From NCBI GenBank assembly GCA_004554205.1, contig SFNH01000024.1:1-20841 (forward strand): a stretch of 20,841 nt of DNA, in the 5' to 3' direction. The stretch's first letter is position 1. Every line of letters begins with the position of its first letter. Below, one piece after another: positions 7,579 through 13,773 of this stretch. The position numbers were made by a program, and so were the translations under genes. Source of the stretch: Clostridium sp. Lineage in GTDB: Bacteria > Bacillota > Clostridia > Lachnospirales > Lachnospiraceae. Below the pieces are notes generated by a model. The model made no database searches. It worked only from the letters and a program-made list of their open reading frames with translations, and was not told the origin of the DNA.

Positions 7579-8016
7579 ATGTATACAGAAAAGGTAATGG
7601 ATCATTTTGAGCATCCCAGGAATGTAGGTGAGATTGAGAATGCCAGCGGCGTCGGAACCGTTGGAAATGCCAAGTGCGGCGACATTATGCGTATCTATCT
7701 CGATATCGACGAGAACCAGATCATCCGCGATGTGAAGTTTAAGACGTTCGGCTGCGGCGCCGCGGTGGCGACGAGCAGCATGGCGACCGAGATGGTGAAG
7801 GGCAAGAGCGTGCAGGAGGCGATGGCTGTCACCAACAAGGCGGTGATGGAAGCGCTTGACGGGCTTCCGCCCGTTAAGGTACACTGTTCTCTGCTGGCGG
7901 AGGAAGCGATCCATGCGGCGCTTTGGGATTACGCGCAGAAGAACGGGATTAAGATTGAAGGGCTGGAGCAGCCGAAGACCGATATCAGTGAACATGACGA
8001 GGACGAGGAATATTGA
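7579..8016 (+). CDS. nifU: Fe-S cluster assembly scaffold NifU/IscU
   Basis: A 145-residue scaffold on which [2Fe-2S] and [4Fe-4S] clusters are built from NifS-derived sulfur. The three ligand cysteines are present: Cys33 in GNAKCGD (with Asp35), Cys59 in FKTFGCGAAVA and Cys103 in KVHCSLLAEEAI. It is the short, single-domain clostridial type, without the central ferredoxin-like and C-terminal Nfu domains of nitrogen-fixation NifU. The C-terminus ends in an acidic tail (EHDEDEEY). AAGGAG lies about 9 nt before the ATG. Its stop codon overlaps the TTG start of mnmA by 3 nt, so translation of the two is probably coupled. Confidence 0.96.
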   Translation: MYTEKVMDHFEHPRNVGEIENASGVGTVGNAKCGDIMRIYLDIDENQIIRDVKFKTFGCGAAVATSSMATEMVKGKSVQEAMAVTNKAVMEALDGLPPVKVHCSLLAEEAIHAALWDYAQKNGIKIEGLEQPKTDISEHDEDEEY

Positions 8017-9107
8017 GTAATTCGGGGAATGAAAAGAAAACAGTAGTAGTTGGCATGTCAGGCGGCGTCGATTCTTCGGTGGCCGCCTGGCTTTTGAAGC
8101 GTCAGGGCTATCATGTCATCGGCGTCACCATGCAGATCTGGCAGGATGAGGAGGAGCAGTCGCAGCAGGAAAACGGCGGCTGCTGCGGACTCTCCGCCGT
8201 GGACGACGCGAGGAGAGTGGCGTGGCAGCTTGAGATTCCCTACTATGTGATGAATTTTAAGCGGGAATTTAAGGAAAACGTAATGGACTATTTTGTGGAC
8301 GAGTATCTGCACGGGCGCACGCCCAATCCGTGCATCGCCTGCAACCGTTATGTGAAATGGGAGGCGCTCTTAAAGCGCAGTCTCGACATCGGTGCGGACT
8401 ACATCGCGACGGGACATTATGCGCGCGTCGAGCGCCTTGAAAACGGCAGGTATGCCCTGAAGAAGTCCGCGACGCAGGCGAAGGATCAGACCTACGCTCT
8501 TTATAATCTGACCCAGGAGCAGCTCGCCCGCACGCTGATGCCGGTGGGGGATTACACAAAGGACGAGATCCGCGCCATGGCGGAGCAGCTAGGGCTTTCT
8601 GTGTCGCACAAGGTGGACAGCCAGGAGATCTGCTTTATCCCCGACCACGACTATGCGGGATTTATCGAACGTCAGGTAAGCGATGTGCCGGGGCCGGGCA
8701 ATTTTGTCGATGCGCAGGGCTATGTGCTCGGGCGTCATGCGGGGATCACCCACTATACAGTCGGCCAGAGAAAGGGTCTGGGTCTTGCTGTGGGCCATCC
8801 CGTGTTTGTGACGGAGCTTCGCCCGGAGACGAACGAGGTCGTGATCGGGGAGGCAAACGAGGTCTTTTCCGATTCGCTGATCTGTGATAAACTGAACTGG
8901 ATGGCGATCGACGGCCTGCACGGCGGTGAAATGCGGGTGACGGCAAAGATCCGATACAGCCACAGGGGTGCGCCCTGCGTGATCCGACAGATCGGAGAGG
9001 ATCTCGTGGAGTGCAGATTTTTGGAGCCGGTGCGGGCGGTCACGCCGGGACAGGCGGTTGTATTTTACGACGGAGACTATGTTGTGGGCGGAGGAACGAT
9101 ACGATGA
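8013..9107 (+). CDS. mnmA: tRNA 2-thiouridine synthase MnmA
   Basis: MnmA activates U34 of the Lys, Glu and Gln tRNAs with ATP and inserts sulfur, making 2-thiouridine at the wobble base. The 364-residue protein has the ATP-binding PP-loop GMSGGVDSS (14-22), Cys110 in NPCIACNRYVKW, Cys207 in SQEICFI, and GHYAR and GQRKGLG segments. The two cysteines match the catalytic disulfide/persulfide pair of the E. coli enzyme. The only sensible start is TTG at 8013, because the first in-frame ATG lies inside the PP-loop. TTG overlaps the nifU stop (TTGA), with GAGGA just upstream. The position next to nifS indicates direct sulfur transfer without a long Tus relay. The 3' end overlaps the following gene by 4 nt. 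Confidence 0.96.
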   Translation: MSNSGNEKKTVVVGMSGGVDSSVAAWLLKRQGYHVIGVTMQIWQDEEEQSQQENGGCCGLSAVDDARRVAWQLEIPYYVMNFKREFKENVMDYFVDEYLHGRTPNPCIACNRYVKWEALLKRSLDIGADYIATGHYARVERLENGRYALKKSATQAKDQTYALYNLTQEQLARTLMPVGDYTKDEIRAMAEQLGLSVSHKVDSQEICFIPDHDYAGFIERQVSDVPGPGNFVDAQGYVLGRHAGITHYTVGQRKGLGLAVGHPVFVTELRPETNEVVIGEANEVFSDSLICDKLNWMAIDGLHGGEMRVTAKIRYSHRGAPCVIRQIGEDLVECRFLEPVRAVTPGQAVVFYDGDYVVGGGTIR

Positions 9108-10339
9108 GAAAGAGACGATGGATATTTGCCGCGCTGGCGGCGACGGCTGCTTTGAGCGGCTGCGGGATGGCAAAATATGAGAAGATTGCGATTCCCGAGA
9201 TGAGCGCGTCTGTGATCGCAGCGCAGGACGGCTTAAAGACCGGCGCGGCCGGGCAGAGTGAAGCGCCCGCGGCGCCTGAAAATAATGCGTCCGCGGAAAG
9301 CCGCGCTGATCATGCGGAGGAGACAGGCGCGTCTGTTCCTGCCATGGAGCAGCGGGAGGAGACGGTGTATGTGGATGCGACGGAGCTCAACATACGCGTC
9401 GCGCCCTTGCCGGACGCCGAGGTGGTGGCGAAGCTCCCCGCAGGAACCGAGCTTTTGCGGACCGGCTACAGCGATTCCTGGAGCCGTGTGAGCCTGGATG
9501 GCAGGGAGTGCTATGCGGCGTCCGGCTATCTTACGACCGTGAAGCCGGAGCCTGCGCAGACCGAAGCGGCGGCGCAGGACGCTGAGGGCGGAAAGATCGG
9601 TCTGAATCCCGACTGGAAATACGCGGGATTTTCAAAGATCAGTTCAGGCGAGGCAGTCTTGTACCGCTCGGAAGCGGCGAACCGGAAAGGGAAGGTGGTC
9701 TGCGTCAATGCGGGTCACGGAACGAAGGGCGGCTCCTCTGTCAAGACACAGTGCCACCCGGACGGGACGCCGAAGGTGACAGGAGGAACGACCGGTGCGG
9801 GCGCGACCTCGGCCGTGGCGGTCTCCGGCGGGATGCAGTTTGCGGACGGAACAGCGGAGGCGAAGGTGACGCTTGCCATGGCGAAGGCGCTCAAGGAAAA
9901 GCTGCTTGCCCGGGGCTACGATGTGCTGATGATCCGGGAGAGCGACGACGTACAGCTCGACAACATTGCGCGGACGGTGATCGCAAACAATATGGCGGAC
10001 TGCCATATCGCGCTTCACTGGGATTCCACCGCGAGCGACAAGGGTGCGTTTTACATGAGCGTACCGAACGTGTCCTCCTACCGGAGCATGGAGCCGGTAG
10101 CCTCCCACTGGCAGCAGCACCACGCACTGGGTGACAGCCTGATCGCGGGCTTAAAGGGCGCGGGCGTGAAGACCTTTTCCGGCGGCAAGATGGAGATGGA
10201 CTTAACCCAGACCTCCTACTCCACGGTTCCTTCCGTGGACATCGAGCTTGGCGACAAGGCATCCGACCACTCCGCGGCGACGCTTGATAACCTGGCTGCC
10301 GGACTGGCCGACGGGGTGGAACTGTTTTTTGCCTCATAG
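9104..10339 (+). CDS. Lipoprotein N-acetylmuramoyl-L-alanine amidase with SH3b domain (Amidase_3)
   Basis: A wall hydrolase that cuts the amide bond between MurNAc and the peptide stem. The start ATG overlaps the mnmA stop (ATGA), with GGAGGA about 9 nt upstream. Residues 1-20 form a lipoprotein signal with lipobox LSGC (Cys20), so the protein should be anchored outside the membrane. An Ala/Glu-rich linker (about 35-85) follows, then a bacterial SH3 domain (about 86-146), then the Amidase_3 domain (about 196-410). The zinc and catalytic residues are His205 (NAGHG), Glu252 (AEAK), His305 (ALHWDS) and Glu381 (DIELGD). Its place as last gene of a sulfur-transfer operon is unusual. No terminator is evident directly after it; a MITE starts 28 nt past the stop. 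Confidence 0.9.
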   Translation: MRKRRWIFAALAATAALSGCGMAKYEKIAIPEMSASVIAAQDGLKTGAAGQSEAPAAPENNASAESRADHAEETGASVPAMEQREETVYVDATELNIRVAPLPDAEVVAKLPAGTELLRTGYSDSWSRVSLDGRECYAASGYLTTVKPEPAQTEAAAQDAEGGKIGLNPDWKYAGFSKISSGEAVLYRSEAANRKGKVVCVNAGHGTKGGSSVKTQCHPDGTPKVTGGTTGAGATSAVAVSGGMQFADGTAEAKVTLAMAKALKEKLLARGYDVLMIRESDDVQLDNIARTVIANNMADCHIALHWDSTASDKGAFYMSVPNVSSYRSMEPVASHWQQHHALGDSLIAGLKGAGVKTFSGGKMEMDLTQTSYSTVPSVDIELGDKASDHSAATLDNLAAGLADGVELFFAS

Positions 10340-10366
10340 GACGCATATTTCTGTGAAAGAATAAAA

Positions 10367-10573
10367 GTAACAGTTCAGCCATGCGGCTCACCTCGGTCGC
10401 GGGCGGCCTTTTCGTTTTTGTTCGGTCGCCGGATGCAATGCTTTTCCTCGCAGGCTCGCAAAAGCATTCACCGGTCTCCTTCACGGTAAGTATATACCCC
10501 CGATCCCTCGGGACTGTCTTTCCGGGGCGGCGGCGTAAAATCCGCCGGAAACGCCGCATGGCTGAACTGTTAC
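10367..10573. mobile_element. 207-bp MITE, IS66-type ends, perfect 8-bp target duplication
   Basis: Both ends carry a perfect 21-bp terminal inverted repeat starting GTAACAGTTCAGCCATG (10367-10387 and 10553-10573). The octamer GAATAAAA stands directly before (10359-10366) and directly after (10574-10581) it. The interior holds a hairpin with arms AATGCTTTT and AAAAGCATT (about 10436-10468) and a second GC-rich stem, but no transposase. An open frame of about 100 codons starting at 10381 runs through the element and past its end; it is composed of repeat sequence and is not credible as a gene. The left 40 bp match the right end of the 99-bp element at 6150. It lies between the amidase gene and a broken XRE gene. 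Confidence 0.92.
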
Positions 10574-10624
10574 GAATAAAACCCGACTCTACGGAGCGCA
10601 GGGTGCAGTGTGTACTCCTCCGCG

Positions 10625-10640
10625 CTATAATGTGTGCAGG
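10625..10640 (+). promoter_or_regulatory. -10 element of the broken XRE gene
   Basis: A perfect TATAAT is found within GCTATAATG at about 10625-10630, roughly 55 nt before the start codon. No good -35 is seen 16-18 nt upstream. The MITE duplication ends about 45 bp upstream, so the insertion did not hit the core promoter. Confidence 0.4.
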
Positions 10641-10682
10641 TGAGATGAAGACGCCAATAAATTTTATGAGAGGAGACTGCAC

Positions 10683-10902
10683 ATGAATTATGTAACGGGA
10701 AGTACGATCAGGCTGATTCGCGAGAAGCAGGGGCTGACCCAGAGGCAATTACATTTCCTTTTTCGCCTATGTGACCGCAGACTGCTCGCAGCTTGTAAAG
10801 CTGTATTCCGAGCAGGACGCGCAGTGCCGCTTTGCAAGGCGGGGACATGGAACGATCTACGCGTATTGCAGCCGCCACGGGTTATTTGCCGTGGAGGTAT
10901 AA
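10683..10902 (+). pseudogene. XRE-family HTH regulator, internally deleted and frameshifted
   Basis: A good ribosome site (GAGAGGAG) and ATG 10683 open a frame that starts like an XRE/Cro-type helix-turn-helix (NYVTGSTIRLIREKQGLTQR), but the match ends after about 23 residues. From about 10747 a different frame reads ISFFAYVTADCSQLVKLY and continues to HGLFAVEV with a stop at 10900-10902. This second part resembles the conserved C-terminal tail of many Lachnospiraceae XRE proteins, where a phrase like QLVKLYPEQNAE precedes an aromatic/Cys/His end. The body of the protein, including most of the HTH, is therefore missing, and the two remnants are out of frame. The family resemblance of the tail is from memory. 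The loss is probably a simple internal deletion. Confidence 0.7.
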
Positions 10903-10933
10903 AAGGCAGCCGAACCGTTTCCTAAACCTTTTC

Positions 10934-10960
10934 GTAACTGTTCAGTACCCTCACAGTTAC
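10934..10960. repeat. 27-bp palindromic mini-repeat at the GNAT gene end
   Basis: GTAACTGT (10934-10941) and ACAGTTAC (10953-10960) are perfect 8-bp arms around an 11-nt centre. Its first 12 bases, GTAACTGTTCAG, match the MITE ends except for one A/T change. The flanks ACCTTTTC (10926-10933) and AACTTTTC (10961-10968) agree at 7 of 8 positions, like a decayed target duplication. It includes the stop codon of the acetyltransferase gene. Confidence 0.7.
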
Positions 10961-11451
10961 AACTTTTCGTAGGCAAGTCTCGGAAAGGGATCTTCCTCCA
11001 CATAAATCGTCCCGCAGTGAATAAATCCCATTTTAGCCAGCAGATTCTGCATGACGATATTATCCCCGTGCGTGTCGATGCGAAGGTGGCCGCACTGCCC
11101 GTATGCCCACTCCAGGCAGAAGCTTCCGATCCCTTTTACCGAACCATCGCCGGCGAGACGGTGAACCACGCCATATGCGCTGTCATTCAGCCACTTCCCA
11201 TCTTCAATATGTCGGTACGTCGGTTCTATATCTTCGCCCGCCGCAAAGAAAAATGTCCCGACAATCCGTTTTTCGTGAACACATATATAACTTGTCCCGG
11301 AAGAAATATCATCATGTATTAACTTCTGCGGCGGCCAGTTCGTCAGGCCCCACTGGTTTGGATTTCCGTTTTCGGCCATGAACCTCCTCGCATATTCGTA
11401 TATTTCCATGATCCGCTCAAAATCCGCTTCTGTTGAATGCCTTATTTCCAT
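10957..11451 (-). CDS. GNAT-family N-acetyltransferase
   Basis: A small cytoplasmic acetyltransferase of 164 residues with a GNAT fold: an N-terminal MEIRHSTEADFERIMEIY segment, a central ICVHEKRIVGTFFF strand pair, and a C-terminal LRIDTHGDNIVMQNLLAKMG block, where acetyl-CoA-binding and the typical Asn-containing helix are found. The pattern is like the uncharacterised GNATs common in Firmicutes, and the substrate is unknown. I prefer the ATG at 11449-11451, preceded by AGGATGG. An ATG four codons upstream (11463) has AGG directly touching it, which is too close. It lies 48 nt downstream of the alcohol dehydrogenase gene on the same strand. The 27-bp palindromic repeat covers its stop codon, so its last residue or stop may have been supplied by that insertion. 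Confidence 0.8.
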   Translation of the reverse strand: MEIRHSTEADFERIMEIYEYARRFMAENGNPNQWGLTNWPPQKLIHDDISSGTSYICVHEKRIVGTFFFAAGEDIEPTYRHIEDGKWLNDSAYGVVHRLAGDGSVKGIGSFCLEWAYGQCGHLRIDTHGDNIVMQNLLAKMGFIHCGTIYVEEDPFPRLAYEKL

Positions 11452-11498
11452 AATGTGATCCATCCTGTGAAATATGTGTGCCGGACAGCTCTCTCTGT

Positions 11499-12680
11499 TT
11501 AATGATTCGCGTCCTTATAAATCTGATAAATTCCGCTTTCATCTAACACCTTAAAGCTTCCGATCGTCCTGGTGCGGCGGTAAGAGCAGCGGTAGGCGAG
11601 CTCGCGCAGGGTCTCGTCGCTCTGCACGCCGATATCCTTATTTTCACCGAAGCTTACAGGCATTCCGATGGAGCGGAAGTAATCCACCGTGGCGCGGATG
11701 CCGGCGAGCGCCAGGTCATTTTCATTGTCTCCGGAGAGCCCCCAGACGTTCCTTGAAAAGCGCGCAAAGCGCGAGGGCTTTGCGGGACAGACATTCTGCG
11801 CCCAGGAGCCCCAGACGGTCGCCAGAGAAGCGCCGTGCGCGGTGTCGAACATGGCGGAAAGCTCATGCCCGAGTTGGTGCACCGCAAAATCGAGCGTTCC
11901 GCCGAGACCGGTCAGCCCGTTGTGCGACAGGGAGCCTGCCCACATCAGTTCGCTCATGGCGTCATAATCGTGGGCGTCCTTTACGGCAATGCGCCCTTTC
12001 TCAATGACAGTGCGAAGCAGCGCCTCGGCGATGGCGTCGGTCAGCTCATTGTCAAGGGGATTAAAATAGCGATCCAGCGTGTGCATCATGATATCGGTCA
12101 CGCCGCACGCCACCTGGTAAGGCGGGAGCGTGAAGGTCAGTTCCGGATTCATTATGGCAAATTTTGGACGGTTTAAGTCGGAGGAAAGGCCGCGCTTGCA
12201 ACCTGTCGCGAGGTTTGTCAGCACGGCGGAATTGCTCGTCTCGCTCCCCGCGGCGGATATGGTCAGAACCGCGCCCACAGGGAGCGCCTGCTCCGGCGTC
12301 ATTTTTCTGCTCCAGTAGTCCCAGATGTCTACGGACGGGTTGGCGGCGCCGATCGCGATCGCCTTTGCCGTGTCGATGGCGGAGCCGCCTCCGACGCCGA
12401 GAATGAAGTCCGCGCGGAATTCGCCGGCGAGTCGGACGCCGTCCCTTGCATGCTCCAGAGTCGGATTAGGTTTTGCGCCCCCGAATGTCTCGCAGGCGAG
12501 ACCGTCTGCGTTTAAAATCCGGCAGATCTGTTCCAGAAGACCGCTTTTCAGGACGCTCCCCCCGCCGTAGACAACCAGCACCCGGCTCCCGCCGTACTTG
12601 CGGATACAGGCGGCGGCGCGGGTTTGCGTATCTTTGCCAAAGATAACTTCTGTCGGGCTCAGATAGGTAAATGAATGCAT
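11499..12680 (-). CDS. Iron-containing alcohol dehydrogenase, butanol-dehydrogenase/YqhD type
   Basis: A 393-residue NAD(P)H-dependent dehydrogenase that reduces aldehydes to alcohols, as in fermentative electron disposal or aldehyde detoxification. The cofactor motif GGGSAIDTAKAIA is at 97-109. The metal ligands of the group III family are in place: Asp196 and His200 (GVTDIMMHTLD), His268 (AVHQLGHE) and His282 (DTAHGASLA). The length is usual for BdhA/YqhD-like members. The start ATG at 12678-12680 has GGAGGA 7 nt upstream. Coenzyme and aldehyde preference cannot be read. It may form a transcript with the downstream acetyltransferase gene. A perfect hairpin lies 27-46 nt upstream of its start. 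Confidence 0.93.
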   Translation of the reverse strand: MHSFTYLSPTEVIFGKDTQTRAAACIRKYGGSRVLVVYGGGSVLKSGLLEQICRILNADGLACETFGGAKPNPTLEHARDGVRLAGEFRADFILGVGGGSAIDTAKAIAIGAANPSVDIWDYWSRKMTPEQALPVGAVLTISAAGSETSNSAVLTNLATGCKRGLSSDLNRPKFAIMNPELTFTLPPYQVACGVTDIMMHTLDRYFNPLDNELTDAIAEALLRTVIEKGRIAVKDAHDYDAMSELMWAGSLSHNGLTGLGGTLDFAVHQLGHELSAMFDTAHGASLATVWGSWAQNVCPAKPSRFARFSRNVWGLSGDNENDLALAGIRATVDYFRSIGMPVSFGENKDIGVQSDETLRELAYRCSYRRTRTIGSFKVLDESGIYQIYKDANH

Positions 12681-12706
12681 CGTTCATTCCTCCGCATTTT
12701 TTCTTT

Positions 12707-12726
12707 ATTTTATCACGGGATAAAAT
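12707..12726. promoter_or_regulatory. 8-bp perfect hairpin/dyad before the alcohol dehydrogenase gene
   Basis: ATTTTATC and GATAAAAT flank the loop ACGG, lying between the pdaA stop and the dehydrogenase start (minus strand). There is no T run after it on the minus strand, so it is a poor intrinsic terminator. It may instead be an operator or an RNA hairpin in the dehydrogenase leader. Confidence 0.35.
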
Positions 12727-12750
12727 CATTTTCCAGATAAAAATGCAAAC

Positions 12751-13572
12751 TTAAACAAGCTCATCGAGGGAGCCGAAACGATACCCCATTTCCTCCCATT
12801 TTGTCAGAAGCTCGTCGAGGATCTCGCCGTTTGTCTTTGACGTGCTGTGCAGAAGGACAATGGCTCCGGGGTGGATGCGCCCGAGGAGCTTTTTGAATGC
12901 CTCATCGTGCGAGGGCTGCCTGTTTTCATACCAGTCGACGTAGGCGAGGCTCCAGAAGAATGTGTGGTATCCCAGAGCCTTTGCCATCTTAAGGTTGGCC
13001 TCGCTGTATTTGCCCTGCGGCGGACGATAATATTTCTTCATCGTCTGTCCGGTCACCTGCCGGTACAGCGCTTCCAGATCCTGAAGCTCCTTTGAGAAGG
13101 ATTCGACAGTGGAGATTTTTGACATATCCGGGTGGTGGAAGGTGTGGTTGCCGACCGTGTGCCCCTCCGCGATCATCCGCTTGACGAGCTCCGGGCTGGT
13201 TTCCAGATAGTTTCCCACAAGAAAAAACGTGGCGGGGGCATTGTGTTTTTTTAGGGCGTCCAGAATGGCGGGCGTGTTCCCGTTCTCATATCCCGCGTCA
13301 AAAGTCAGGTACAGGATCTTCTCCTTTGTATCGGCGGCATAATGCGCGTTAAACTGCTTTAAATAGTCGGCGGTCGCATTCGCGACGGGGGGCTCTCCCT
13401 CCCTCTGAAAGCTCAGACCCCAGCCTGCGTCGGCGGAGGCGGGCTGCGCCTTTCCCGTGCGGCGCGCGGCGTAGCCGAGGCAGTTCCCGAGAAGAAAGCA
13501 TGTAAGGAGCAGGAACGCGGTTTTTGCGGCGCGCTTGCAGTAGAGGCGGTTTGAAAAATGAAAGCGGTTCAT
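12751..13572 (-). CDS. pdaA: PdaA-like polysaccharide (muramic acid) deacetylase
   Basis: A NodB-fold deacetylase of 273 residues. PdaA removes the acetyl group from MurNAc so that muramic delta-lactam can form in the spore cortex. An N-terminal membrane segment (residues 17-35) makes it secreted or membrane-bound. The motifs are in order: LTFDAGYENGNTP (Asp92), HTVGNHTFHHPDM (His143 and His147), YRPPQGKYSE (Arg183), FFWSLAYVDW (Asp213) and HPGAIVLLHSTS (His242). FDAGYENG and VDW are the marks of the PdaA branch, compared with FDNGYENG in Bacillus; generic chitin deacetylases have FDDG. I start at ATG 13570-13572, with GGAG 6 nt upstream; the ATG at 13590 has a weaker site. It is divergent from the D,D-carboxypeptidase gene, and both are peptidoglycan-tailoring enzymes. 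This suggests a spore former. Confidence 0.9.
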   Translation of the reverse strand: MNRFHFSNRLYCKRAAKTAFLLLTCFLLGNCLGYAARRTGKAQPASADAGWGLSFQREGEPPVANATADYLKQFNAHYAADTKEKILYLTFDAGYENGNTPAILDALKKHNAPATFFLVGNYLETSPELVKRMIAEGHTVGNHTFHHPDMSKISTVESFSKELQDLEALYRQVTGQTMKKYYRPPQGKYSEANLKMAKALGYHTFFWSLAYVDWYENRQPSHDEAFKKLLGRIHPGAIVLLHSTSKTNGEILDELLTKWEEMGYRFGSLDELV

Positions 13573-13681
13573 GGCAGACTCCGAAGCCATCTTATTGTTT
13601 CCAATATATGTGAAGAGCAGGGCAAATATTTTTGGAATGGATAATTGTAAGAAAGTTGTCAGTTTTTTACATGGTTTTTTG

Positions 13682-13690
13682 TGCTATACT
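13682..13690 (+). promoter_or_regulatory. Extended -10 promoter of the D,D-carboxypeptidase gene
   Basis: TGCTATACT is an extended -10 (TGn plus TATACT at 13685-13690). There is no good -35 at 17 nt; TTGTCA at 13656-13661 is 23 nt away. Transcription would start near 13697, inside the adjacent 27-bp palindrome, about 77 nt before the ATG. Confidence 0.55.
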
Positions 13691-13717
13691 GTAACTGTTT
13701 AGCACCCGCACAGTTAC
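13691..13717. repeat. 27-bp palindromic mini-repeat at the carboxypeptidase transcription start
   Basis: Same design as the repeat at 10934: arms GTAACTGT (13691-13698) and ACAGTTAC (13710-13717) around an 11-nt centre. 23 or 24 of 27 bases are identical between the two. It begins on the base after the -10 box. No flanking 8-bp duplication is seen (GCTATACT before, GCGAAAAA after). Confidence 0.65.
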
Positions 13718-13773
13718 GCGAAAAATGCAGAGCTGTACAGAGAGACAGAACAATACATAAAGAGGCTGAATAT

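Noticed and set aside
10381..10686. 101-codon frame running through the 207-bp MITE
   Set aside because: It starts inside the terminal inverted repeat and consists of repeat sequence. Such frames are often called as hypothetical genes but have no ribosome site here.
12707..12726. ATTTTATC/GATAAAAT hairpin as the pdaA terminator
   Set aside because: On the minus strand it is followed by an A-rich, not T-rich, run, and the stem is AT-rich. Kept only as a possible operator.
13691..13717. The 27-bp palindromes as CRISPR repeats
   Set aside because: Only two widely separated single copies exist, with no spacer array and no cas genes.
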